From: Marisa cornuarietis | Taxonomy: Eukaryota; Mollusca; Gastropoda; Architaenioglossa; Ampullariidae | Direction: 5' to 3' | NCBI GenBank assembly: GCA_004794655.1 | Contig: SMMW01000147.1 | Span: forward strand, 1,424,001 to 1,488,000 | Length of the DNA: 64,000 bases | Shown here: one piece after another, positions 54,305 to 64,000 of the stretch | How the letters are laid out: every line of letters begins with the position of its first letter | Position numbering within the stretch: the stretch's first letter is position 1 | Translations under genes and position numbers: made by a program | Notes under the pieces: generated by a model | Databases searched by the model: none | The model's input: the letters and a program-made list of their open reading frames with translations, nothing else | What the model was told of the DNA's origin: nothing

Positions 54305-57300
54305 CTAGCGTTTGTGCATAGCATATGGTGAGCGCTGATGTATGTGAAGGTGTTTGTGCCTCTCACAGGTAAATTCTACGGGCCGCTGTTCTACTCTCGC
54401 CATGATGCCGTGGTGCTGACCATCATGAAAGGTCGTGACTACGGCCTTCCAGACTACAACACCGCCCGCCGCCACATGGGTCTGCCACCCATCGCCAACT
54501 TTTCCTGGCCAAACAGGACAGCGGAAGGTCAAAAGGTACACAAGACAAGATGTAGATTGAAGGCTTTCTACAGTAGACAATACTAATACTGAGGTAGATA
54601 GTAGGTAACCTAAAGTAGTCTAGAAAGTACCAAGAAGATTCATTCATTCATTCATTCATGTGAGATCTACTTCTCAGGTGTCGTGAGTTTTTGAATAACG
54701 CTTTAACATTGTGCACCAACTTCATGAACCCACACTTCGGCTTTTAACTTGATACACCAAAGAGAGGCAGAAAGAAGCCAAAAATAGTTCTGAGGTTTTG
54801 AAGAGGTACCCTTAGACTCGGAGGCTAGAGCAGTTGTGAGAATTAGTTATGATACGTGGTGTGTTTCCTATAATATTACAATATTGTCGTAAACTACAGC
54901 CATTTAACTAAACGCTGGCTTGTAACTTTGTGTGAGGTATTAAACATCTAGTCACGGATGCATATGGCGTTCTCGTCGCTCCTTCATACAAATTAGTGCC
55001 CTAAAAGTGCATGGACGATGAGATAGAACGCTGATGCAAACCAGTCGTGACAAGTGTTTTTTTTTTCTAAATAGACAAAATATGGATGATATGTACAATT
55101 TGCGTACACAACTTTTTTCAGCTGTTTGAGTGTCACAACAGTATGGACACTGTCGACATCTTTGTCGGGGGTATGATGGAGACCACTGCCGAGGGACCGG
55201 GTCCACTCTTCAAATCGATCATCCTTGATCAAATGTACCGCGTGCGGGATGGCGACCGCTTCTGGTTTGAGAATACTGCCAATGGGTATGTCTATAGCCG
55301 TGTGTGCGTGCGTGCGTGTTAGTGTCTGTGCGTGCTTTGCTGGGTTTCAAAGCCTAAAATAAGTGCATTGAAAATGTAAACTTTATCTTTTTTCAAAACC
55401 CGAAATAATATATTCGAGTAGTCAAACCAGAGCTGACATCCTCCATCCCTGTGCTGTTACAGGCTGTTCAGTGAAGAAGAAGTCAGGATGATCATGAACA
55501 CGACCCTGTCTGACGTCATCATGAACGCCACTGAAATCAAGCTGTCCATGCACATCAAGGGCGACGTCTTCTTGCTGCCCAACGGTAAGCCCGTTATCTA
55601 CCAACGGCCGCTTTGACATCATTCACTTTTCTATAAGGTACAGACCGATGTATGAAGGTGCGTGACGCAATCAAACAGCAGTAAAAGGTGAGACGGTGGT
55701 GTGGTTTCTATTACATGTCAGTTAAAGATTTTGGTACTTTTCTTTTAAAGATCTCCCATGCAACGGGACGCTGGAAATAGACCAGGACAAGCTGGAGGTG
55801 TGCCCAGCCCACGAAGGCTACGATTACTTTGAAGGCAGTGAGATTCCATACATCATCATCTGGACCTGCGTGGGCTTACTACCTTTAGGTTTGTCTTCTA
55901 GTCTACCTCAAAAATTGCCTAGTTACGTACAGGACAGGGCTCATCCGAAGCATTCTTCAAGTATTTTTCCTTGCAGTTTGTATCGTCGTCGTATGATACC
56001 GCAAATTACATCACTTATTTTTCCTCCAAAACTGAAAATATGTTGCATTCTTGCCCAAGGTCTACATGCAAAATACTTTCTATAATTTCCCTTGAGCGAA
56101 GCCAATTTTTGTCGACACTTGTTTAACCTTTGCACGTGTGAGCTCAGTGCTCTAATCGTGCAGTTGTTTTAAACATTTGCCTTTTCTTGCTATGTGTTTG
56201 CAGTGGTGGTGTTGTTTGCGTACATCTTGTCCAAGTGCAAGCGCTGGCAGTACAACCGGCAACTGAACGAAGCGCGTACGGAGAGGGAGCGCCGTCGTCA
56301 GCTGCGCCGGACTCTATCCTGCAGCATATCAGGTTAACAGGATATATAGTTGTCTTAGTCACACATGAACAGCAAGTATCTCTATACCATAAAATGCTTT
56401 CTCGCGCGCACGCACACTCACACACAAAACACGCACACAAATAGATGTGAGGTGGGCACAAAGAAAAATGTTGAAAGAACCTTTGAGGATCATTACGTCA
56501 CTTCCGTCTTGTTTGTTCCAGTGATTGACGCAAAGGAGTGGCGAGGGTTGGAGGCGCCGCGCGGGGTAGAGCTGCACCTGACGACCAAGGACACGTTGGA
56601 GGTCTTCACGACCATGGGCTCCCACCTGCGCTCCATCAAGCTGTCCACGTTGTCCTACGACAATGTCACGCTCAGTTCCAACAAGAAGCGGAACGTCATG
56701 CTGGTCCAGGTGCCCAAAGAGTACGACCTGGTGAGTGGACAGAAGGACGAGAACAGCAATGATTATAGTAACAATGATCTTGACTGTGGCGCTCATCATT
56801 ATGATTAGGCTGATGAGGATGAGACGCACGATGACAACGAGACTACGGTAGCAATACGGTAACTGTGGAAACGAGAATGAGGAAGAAGCCCCAGGCAGTG
56901 AGATATTAGTAGCAGATGTCATGTTAGTGGAGCGTTAAATGTTGTGAATGTCGTTTTGTCAGCACTTTATGTTCCTGTGTTACTGTCCAAAGATGTAATT
57001 TGGCTGAGAGTAACTGGAAGATATACCTCCGTAGGTGGATGACTGTTCATTTTTGTTTTAAAGGTAGTGGTTTTCGCCAACGAAGAAGAAAGGAATCAGT
57101 TTGTGGAGCAGCTGGTCGAGTTCCTGGCCGACTACAATATCGACCAAGGTATTTTCCCAAACATTCCTGAGAAGGAGCTGTACAAAATGGCCGTCACCAA
57201 AGAAAAACGCAATGCCATGCTTGAAAAGTTCTTCAAGACCATTTTCAAAGAGGTAGGAGACAAAGACTCTAGATGCCTGAGTTTCAGTGTTCTTGTGTAC

Positions 57301-60300
57301 TGTCATGTCCTTTTAGAATGTGATAGTGCGCCTGTTTTTTTTCTAGATACCAACAAGAAAAACTTGTACATTCAAGTGCATGCGGCCATGCTTAATCATG
57401 TGGTCAGCTACATACGTCTGTAGCTATGTGTGCTTCTGACTGCACGACAACTAGAGAAAATTTGTGTAGGTCATGTAGGTCAAAGCTACTAGCAGCAATA
57501 TGGCAATATAATAGAGCTGTGTGTCCTTGATATGAGAAGAATAATTAGTAAAGTGGCTGTAACAATACATTTATGAGGTCTGCCCCCAGTTACGGTTGTA
57601 CTGACAAGACCTACAGTGAAAAATATGCGATTCGAAACAACACGTAACCAATAATGTTTGTGCAGGCGTTCCAGATGGACTATGATCCAGCCCTGGACAG
57701 CGCCCAGATGGACGTCAAGAAACACACCAAAGAGATCCTGGAGGTCGAACTGTCCAAAGTAAGTTTCACTTTTAATGCTACTGTTGTTGTTGTTGATGAT
57801 GATGAATTTATCTGCTGTGCTGAAAAAGACCTTAGAGGTTCGACAGGTTTAAGCCAAGCTGTTCTAATCAAAACGTGACATTTTGCGTCGCAGGAGGAGT
57901 TTGCGGAAGCCATCGGCTCAAAGGCTGGTTCCGACTTCGTGGAACATTTCTTCAGCCTCATTGATTCGGACAGGAACGGCTATATCTCCTTCCGTGAGTT
58001 CCTCAACGCTGTCGTCCTCTTCTCGAAAGGTGAGTGTGCCAGAAAACAGTAGGTGGTTCTCAAGACCAAGACAATGGTCTTAATTCTGGTCTCTCAGAAT
58101 CTGGAGACCCTAAAAAACGATACAAGCCCTTAAATTTTACTCATACATCTTGAAGTTTTCTTCACAAATTGCACAGAAGAAGAAGAAGCAGCAACTGTCC
58201 GAATGTCTCTCATGTCTCCCAGCCTCTTAGGCAATGCAGTTTTGTTTGTTGTAAAAGCGGCAAACCTCTTTATCTGGACCTAATCCATTCTGTCTAGTCA
58301 TAGAAAACGAATTAAATTTCTTGTTCTATTAACCAGTGTACCATGAATTCCGAGAGAAATAAATGCTAAAACATTTAGCAATTTTTATGTACCACTACTA
58401 AGTTAACACCTAAAAAATGACAGCATTATTATTACAAGGTCAATAGCAATATTTATTATACCATATTACGATGTATGCCGGTAGGGATGGGTTGTTCTTA
58501 AAATGCTGTATACATTTAACACGCTTGATTTTTTTCTGTTTTTATTCTTTGATCCTGTAGGTATAGGCTGATAACCTCGTAATAAGGGTTCTATTCAGAT
58601 TCAGTGTTTTGTCTGCAAGGAATAAAACCCAATCAATGTAACTGGAATCATTAGATTGCAGAGGTTTCCTTTCCTTTCAAAGGTTGTTCCGGATTTTACA
58701 CTAACTGAATGCCCAGTGCGTGGGTTACATACACTGTCTGCCTGTATTAGGGAGAGAAATCTGTTAACAAACTGCGTGGGGTGGGGAATCAGGCTTGCAA
58801 ATCTGATTATTATACCACCTTCTTCACGATGTGTGGCCAGGATCGTGCCAAGACAAGCTGCAGACGATGTTCTACATGTACGACATCGAGGCCTCTGGCG
58901 TCATGAGCAAGACCGATATCGGCAAGATGTTCCGGTGAGTGATGGGAGTGGTGTCTCTCTCCACAGTCACATTCTCGCTAATATTTACCTCATCAGTGGA
59001 ATAACTTGTAGGGACCAAACATTTTGTGCTGTTACAGTTCTAATCAAATAGACTGTATGTCTCAATCGATACAGAGCGGTGGCGTCTGCCCATGAAAGGG
59101 AAGGATTTGTCTGAACTCGAAACTTGTCCCATTTCACAGCTTCACATAAGTTGATACGAATGGCGCACACTTAGACATCACTTATTAGAGTGTACACTCT
59201 GCTTCAGATCCTTGCTGGAACTTGCCCAGAGCAAACCAGATTCACAGGAGGTAGAGAGGTTGGTGGAATCCTTGGTGTTGAAGGCGGGCCTTCAACATAA
59301 GACGGAATTCACATTCGACGACTTCTGTCAGATTCTGGCACCACAAATGGACAAGCTCTGGAATGCTTCCTTCGACTGGAAAGGTAAGATCTCTTGATTA
59401 CATATGCTTGATATTATTAAACATGTGAGGTCGTTATGCTTTCGATTTTAAATGTGTGAGATGTCCTTTATTTCATTTTGATCGGAGTCAACTTAGTCTC
59501 TAAATTAACCGCTTACGCTCTTAAAATGTAAAATTGTTCTCTAGAACAGAAGCTCTCCCCAGCTGGTCTGTTTACTGGCAGTGATAACGTTTGAAACAAA
59601 AAGCATCTGTCAATGTCTAGGTTGTGTGGTCCGAACTGGATTTGAGCCAGGAAGAGTTAGCAGTCGAGTGGTGTAGTTGGTGCGTTCCTGTCACACTGTT
59701 TACACCGATCTAGGACAAAATTATCTAATGAAAGCTAGCAACGTGCGGGCTGGTTCCTGACATTTTTTACATATGTCACTATTTTTCTTTAAAGGTGTGC
59801 CAGAGCGGTCTAAGGTCATATCGAACAAGTCAAACAAATCTAGCAAAAAATCGTAAGTATCAGCAATCAAGAGCTCCGATCCCTTTGTCGAGCTGTTATG
59901 CTGACAGTAACTCTGAGTAGTTAGTTCCTTCTGTTCCATGTTACTGACAGGCAGGGTAACTTCTTGTATTTATATCCAGCTGGCTAGCTATGAAAGCAGA
60001 GATATAGTGATGTTAAGGGAAGAAAAGAGTATGGTGATAAAAGGAGTGAATGAGGAAAAAAATAAACATAGAGTAAAACAAAAGTTTAATGTAGATGTAA
60101 AAAAGTTTAGTAAATTAAATCTAGTAATAAAGATGTCTATTGTGTCGAATTCCCTGTTTATCATCATTATTTTCTATGGACTGCAGAGAGGGAGATAACT
60201 TGAGACAAAGATCCCCATCCCTGGGCAATGTTCTGGATGGTTCTGCGTCAACAAAGAGCGGGCGACTGCTGTTCGAGTCTGTCCGTGAGCACTACTCACC

Positions 60301-63300
60301 GCTGAAGGCGAGGGTCAAGCTCATTAAGCACTTCATCGAGAACTTCCGTCAACACATCTTCTTCTTGATCCTCTTCTACGGCATCGTGTTTGGGCTCTTT
60401 GCTGAGCGATTTTACTGTGAGTATGCTTACCAGCAGTCGTGTCGTATTAACTTAGTGTAAAATCATATTTTGAAGAGGTGCGCCAGGCTTACATGTGTAA
60501 AGTTGTAATCAGGTGCTACATAACAATTGTTTTTTATCCTCGTCTGCAGATGCAGCCAGAGACAAATGTGAGCATGCTGATATTGTCAGAAAAAGTTTAT
60601 AACATTTTTTCAATAATACATTACTTTATCAAAGGCTCTTTTAACTATCATAATCTGACTTAATAAAAGAAAAAGAAATGGTAAAAATTAGTAAAGAGCG
60701 GAAAGAGAAAAAAACTAAAATGTCAACGTGATCTTGACGTATTTGTGACGTAGATTACACTATCGAGCGAGAGGAGAGCGGCCTGCGCCTGCTGATGAGT
60801 TACGGGATCAGCATAACTCGCGGGGCAGCAGCTGCTGTGTCCTTTACCTTCTGCTTCTTGCTGCTGACCATGTGCCGAAACTCCATCACCTACCTGCGCT
60901 CGACCGGCTTCAACCAGATCATACCTTTCGACTCGCACGTGTCTTTCCACAAGATCGTGGCCTGGACAGCGCTGTTCTTCACGGGTGAGTTTTTGTCCTC
61001 GGCTGGAGGCTAACGTTATTATCGCGTCGTGTGATGGGGCCCTAACTCTTGGGGGAATAGAACGATCATCCGCTAATATGGATGTATGAATTTTACAAAA
61101 CTAATTAATTACGGGATCATTCTTTGCTTCTTTTGTTTTTGTAGCGTTGTTGTTTGTTTCTTTTACTTGCTTTTATTTGTTCTTGCTTTTGTGTTTTCAT
61201 CTATGATGTTAATGATATCAATGATACCAAATCTTTAAAAATTTGTAGTTTTAATTTTAATAACCACAAATTAGTCAAGAAGTGAGGGAGTAAGAGGCAG
61301 AATAAATACACTTCTTGTCAGTTCAAGATTCAAATTCTGACTGAAAATAACCATCTGCATCTTCCTCTAGATTCATCTGCATTCCATGTCGATGTGTTCG
61401 TGCATATGCATATGAACGCGCGTGTGTCGTGCGAAACGTTCGCAAGTGTGCGCTGCCATATGTGTGCGTGGATGTGATTGGCTAGGTGTTTGGCTCATTG
61501 CTCACGATTTACGTGTATACGTGTCTAAAAATAGGTTCTTTCCGATGTTTGCGTGTCTCTTTCGCAGCGGCCTGTTTATTTCTTTCCGCTTCGCTGCAAG
61601 CCGATTGTAAACAAACGCACACGCACTGTGTACACGAAAACCCTCTTTTATCATGGTCAGTACAAAGCCCCCATTGCACGTAGCACAGCACTCACAAGTC
61701 TGGTCTTCATTCAACTTTTAAGTCTTCAGGTAAACCCCTTGTTTATTGTTGTCATCGACAACCAGGAACAGCCAAAGACGGTCAATCCCCCTTTCTTCTG
61801 TTTTTTTTTTTTTTTTTTTTTGCTGTTCATTAGTTTACAAACAGGGCTCTTTGTGACAAAGTAGGGGTAAGATCCTTAATAATGGTATGGAGCTTACTTA
61901 AAAACTGATTTTAAAGCCTACGAGACTTAAATACTATGTTGCTTCCCTGTCTTTTATCTCAAAAGATCTGTCGTGATGTAGAGTGAAATAAATCAGAGAA
62001 GGGGATTGTATCTTTGTCCTTGATATGATGAAGCTACTGGTCAAACTACCCAGCAAACCTCACCACAATTCAGCCTCCCCAGTGCGTCATCTACCCTCCC
62101 CCCAATCACCACCTGTTCTCTCGTTCTTTCTCGGTCTCTCTCTCTCTTTGAATTTTGAACTTTAAAAATACAGATTACTGTTCTTGCCTGAGAATTCCGT
62201 TATCTCGAAGTTCGACCACAACTCATTTAAGGTTCCAGTCTAATAAAGGAAATATGCAACACTTTCTGAATACCATGAGGGCAGGATGTCTCCGTGTCTC
62301 ACTATTGCTCTTTGTGTCACAGTTTTAATCCTTAAGTGTCTATGTTGTTGCAAGTAATGTGGCAATAACTGAATGCGTATCACAAATACTGTTGTGAATG
62401 TAGCACTAACTGTATTAACAAACATGACGCATTCTGTCGCAGCGGTACATGTTCTTGGCTACAGCTTCAACTTCTACCACCTGGTCACCCAGCCCACATC
62501 GTTTCTGTGCATCTTTGACAGCATTATCTTTAGGGCGGAGTTCGTCCCGACCTTCCAGTGGTGGCTGTTTGGAACCTTGACAGGTAATGCTAACACACTT
62601 CCTCAACTTCTCGACATCTTTGTCCCCACCCACCCCTCACACAGACAATATCGTCCTTCAGTTCAAGATTATCATCGTGGTGGTCATAGGTCTTACTTTT
62701 CGATTGTCATCATCAGTCGACAGCACCCAGGTATACTAGCATTATCTCAAAGTAATAGAAACGAATTAAAAAAAGGAAAGAAATCTGTTTACTTGATATT
62801 ATTTATTTTCCTTTTACATCAGTTGTTTAGAAATCGAACCAGTCGCTTAAGGTATTTTGAGGGTATGAGTGTAGTCATCTCTTTAGTCGGTAGTGTGATT
62901 ATTTATCGTCATTATCTTTGCTGTAATCTTAGTTTTTTTGGTCTCTGAGAACTGCATTGTCTTTTCATTTGAATCTTTTTCCATCTGTTATTTTTAATAA
63001 TTCACGTACTTTTTCGAATCGTTTCCTTGAGCATCATCGTCATCAATGGTAGACATATCATTGATTGTTGCAGGTTTTACTGGCGTCCTTCTCGTCCTGG
63101 TGATCGTCATCCTGTACGTGTTTGCCACCCAGACGGCCCGCCGCCACATCTTCAGCCTGTTCTGGATGACCCACAAGCTGTTCATTGCCCTGTACGTGCT
63201 GACCCTGATTCACGGCGCCTCAGTCATCGTGCAAAAGCCTTTATTCTTCGCCTACCTGGTCGGTCCTGCTGCCCTTTTTATGCTGGACAAGCTGGTCAGC

Positions 63301-63897
63301 CTCAGTCGCAAGAAGACTGAATTAAGCATCGTCAGGGCTCAGAATCTTCCATCCGGTAAGGAATAACTCTGCTTTATCAGAAAAACAGCGAACGATGAAA
63401 GTGAAAAAAAGTTTCTATGTAAGCATTATGAAAAGTCACTTTGGTAAGGAATGTTTATTATTTAAGAAAAAAAAGGTATACGTTCAGAGGTAGTCTGCCT
63501 TAAGACGTTATTTTACAATCAACAAATATATGCAGTCATCTTTTATAAACAGGTTTAAAAACTTGAGGAGATTAAACATCTGTTAATTATCAGTCGAAGC
63601 AGTAAGATCACATGTAGCCTTATAAATCATTCAACATCTTGTTGAAGTCGTTGCCTCACCATTTCAGACGTGACTATGATTGAGTTCAAACGTCCACCTC
63701 GTTTTGAATACAAGTCCGGTATGTGGGTCCGCATCGCCTGCCTTTCCCAGGGCAAGGACGAGTACCATCCTTTCACCTTGACCTCTGCCCCTCATGAGGA
63801 CACGCTCAAGGTACACATCCGGGCTCTGGGTCCTTGGACTTGGAATATACGACAGACTTTCGACCCCGAAAATAGTGGACCTGGACGTTTTCCAAAG
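48793..63897 (+). CDS. DUOX: Dual oxidase (DUOX), 27 coding exons, 3' end beyond window
   Basis: Exons: 48793-48862, 49034-49120, 49489-49650, 50229-50416, 51162-51366, 52007-52173, 52476-52536, 52944-53046, 53548-53620, 53976-54078, 54369-54535, 55122-55285, 55463-55584, 55751-55888, 56204-56332, 56522-56730, 57064-57252, 57666-57758, 57894-58029, 58841-58934, 59208-59383, 59795-59852, 60187-60416, 60754-60984, 62443-62583, 63074-63355, 63668-63897. All introns are GT-AG and all phases agree, giving 4008 nt or 1336 residues. Domain order is signal peptide, peroxidase-homology domain, TM1, PH-like region, EF-hands, ferric reductase helices with four haem histidines, and FAD motif HPFTLTS. This order is specific to DUOX; NOX1-5 lack the peroxidase domain. 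The missing C-terminus (about 200 residues, by comparison with the human protein) should hold the NADPH-binding lobe. An in-frame TAG at 48778-48780 precedes the ATG. The enzyme makes extracellular H2O2 in a calcium-dependent way. Confidence 0.96.
49034..55584 (+). CDS. DUOX: DUOX exons 2-13: extracellular peroxidase-homology domain
   Basis: Residues about 24-557. Recognisable blocks in order are FQRFDGFHN (exon 2), PCPRKLSN and [15 protein letters not shown] (exons 3-4), [25 protein letters not shown] (exon 4), [13 protein letters not shown] (exon 5), [13 protein letters not shown] with His261 matching the proximal haem histidine of animal haem peroxidases (exon 6), YDWLPLLV (exon 7), LCNTYWNS (exon 9), [14 protein letters not shown] (exon 11) and [16 protein letters not shown] (exon 12). 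The usual distal-histidine stretch reads GQLVQRE (107-113), without a DHD motif, as is usual for DUOX. Several NxT/S sequons fit a glycosylated ectodomain. Exon boundaries are given under the gene entry; all phases agree. Confidence 0.93.
49689..49876 (+). mobile_element. tRNA-derived SINE in DUOX intron 3, with target-site duplication
   Basis: A 188-bp insert with a Pol III A-box-like segment (tggcgcaacggttagcgcc, 49701-49719) and B-box-like segment (gggttcagttctcgg, 49751-49765), ending in an A-rich tail. It is bounded by a perfect 11-bp direct repeat, ccctccgggtg, at 49678-49688 and 49877-49887. Its middle part shares an exact 14-mer (ctttctctgcatgt) with the minus-strand copy near 28.5 kb, so it belongs to a family. 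The perfect duplication suggests a fairly young insertion. Confidence 0.88.
53165..53199 (+). repeat. (AAT)n microsatellite in DUOX intron 8
   Basis: About 11 AAT units within the intron between 53046 and 53548. Confidence 0.93.
54266..54301 (+). repeat. (CA)n microsatellite in DUOX intron 10
   Basis: A CA run of about 35 bp ending roughly 67 bp before exon 11. Being close to the acceptor, length changes could in principle influence splicing. Confidence 0.93.
55751..56332 (+). CDS. DUOX: DUOX exons 14-15: first membrane segment and basic juxtamembrane region
   Basis: Exon 14 (55751-55888) ends the ectodomain with a Cys-containing stretch and GYDYFEGSE, then enters the membrane helix ([12 protein letters not shown]). 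Exon 15 (56204-56332) completes the helix ([12 protein letters not shown], to about residue 612). An arginine- and lysine-rich cytosolic stretch ([12 protein letters not shown]) follows. This is the N-out to C-in anchor that separates the peroxidase domain from the cytosolic part. Exon 14 ends at a less common donor, gtttgt, but the joined codon (g|tg) keeps the helix and frame intact. Confidence 0.9.
56522..57758 (+). CDS. DUOX: DUOX exons 16-18: cytosolic PH-like region
   Basis: Exons 56522-56730, 57064-57252 and 57666-57758 encode residues about 647-810: [15 protein letters not shown], a beta-rich segment ending [12 protein letters not shown], then a helical charged stretch ([16 protein letters not shown]) leading to [17 protein letters not shown] just before the EF-hands. 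The position and sequence style match the PH-like and pre-EF region seen in DUOX proteins. Every junction here falls in phase 1 or 0 without a stop. Confidence 0.87.
57894..59383 (+). CDS. DUOX: DUOX exons 19-21: EF-hand calcium sensor
   Basis: Exon 19 (57894-58029) carries a canonical EF-hand loop, [12 protein letters not shown], at residues 834-845 with ligands at positions 1, 3, 5, 9 and 12. Exon 20 (58841-58934) carries a second loop, [12 protein letters not shown] (870-881), which has Glu at position 3 and Asp at position 12 and may bind weakly. Exon 21 (59208-59383) continues with a helical region resembling a third, non-canonical EF-like unit ([11 protein letters not shown]). In this family, calcium binding here activates the oxidase. 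Confidence 0.92.
59795..60416 (+). CDS. DUOX: DUOX exons 22-23: Ser/Lys-rich linker and second membrane helix
   Basis: Exon 22 (59795-59852, only 58 nt) encodes a low-complexity linker, [19 protein letters not shown]. Exon 23 (60187-60416) continues with an Arg/Ser-rich stretch ([10 protein letters not shown]), then the conserved pre-membrane helix ([17 protein letters not shown]) and the first helix of the oxidase core ([20 protein letters not shown]). The linker has several possible basophilic kinase sites (for example RQRS), a hint only. The acceptor of exon 23 is gcag at 60183-60186; other AG choices nearby break the frame. Confidence 0.86.
60754..63355 (+). CDS. DUOX: DUOX exons 24-26: ferric-reductase core with haem ligands
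   Basis: Exons 60754-60984, 62443-62583 and 63074-63355 encode the haem-binding helices. The conserved TRGAA and [14 protein letters not shown] are present, then FHK with His1107 and His1121 fourteen residues later. His1199 (WMTHK) and His1212 (LIHG) follow with the 13-residue spacing seen in NOX2. The segment closes with LVSLSRKK, the entry to the dehydrogenase domain. All four axial ligands for the two haems are therefore present. The 1458-nt intron between the first two of these exons contains a poly-T run (about 61800-61821) and no coding signal. Confidence 0.93.
63668..63897 (+). CDS. DUOX: DUOX exon 27: start of FAD-binding domain
   Basis: Residues 1260-1336 begin [20 protein letters not shown] and contain the flavin motif HPFTLTS (1293-1299) followed by APHED and HIRALGPWT. 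These match the FAD-binding lobe of NOX/DUOX reductases. The exon ends in phase 0 at a gtagag donor (63898). From there to 64000 is intron with a CTTT-rich tract; the NADPH-binding lobe lies beyond the window. Confidence 0.93.
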
Positions 63898-64000
63898 GTA
63901 GAGATAAAGCTTTTTTCTTTTCTTTCATTCTCTCTTTCTTTCCTTCTTTCTTTCTTAGAGAAAAAAGGAGTATAGTCCTAAAATCGCTGATAAAACGGAA

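Overview
This is a piece of an animal nuclear genome. It has GT-AG introns, many CA/TG, CTTT and trinucleotide microsatellites, tRNA-derived SINEs and a decayed LINE. The organism is probably a lophotrochozoan, possibly a mollusc. That placement is inferred from repeat style and from invertebrate-type protein features; no sequence search was possible.

Two genes can be supported, and they belong to one system. At the right end, on the plus strand, 27 coding exons (48793-63897) of a dual oxidase (DUOX) join in frame into 4008 nt, or 1336 residues, before the window ends. The exons cover the signal peptide, peroxidase-homology domain, first membrane segment, PH-like region, EF-hands, the six-helix ferric reductase core with all four haem histidines, and the start of the FAD domain. 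The NADPH-binding end lies beyond the window. At the extreme left end, on the minus strand, positions 95-256 encode the 54-residue N-terminus of a DUOX maturation factor (DUOXA; Drosophila mol/NIP family). The rest of that gene lies left of the window. The two genes are therefore head to head, as in vertebrates, but separated here by about 48.5 kb.

I found no convincing coding gene between 257 and 48772. The spacer holds microsatellites, a 42-bp minisatellite of exactly 13 units (25145-25690), several related tRNA-headed SINEs (one with a perfect 12-bp target-site duplication), a LINE 3' end (about 42741-43225), scattered perfect TGACGTCA palindromes, and a few GC-rich or promoter-like patches and possible noncoding exons (about 3.4, 7.7, 13.1, 14.1-15.6, 21.7 and 44.1-44.4 kb). 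Another SINE with a perfect 11-bp duplication sits in DUOX intron 3.

Functionally, DUOXA is an ER membrane partner that lets DUOX mature and reach the cell surface. DUOX moves electrons from NADPH via FAD and two haems across the membrane to make hydrogen peroxide in response to calcium. The locus is thus likely to be a complete peroxide-generating module for epithelial defence or extracellular matrix cross-linking.
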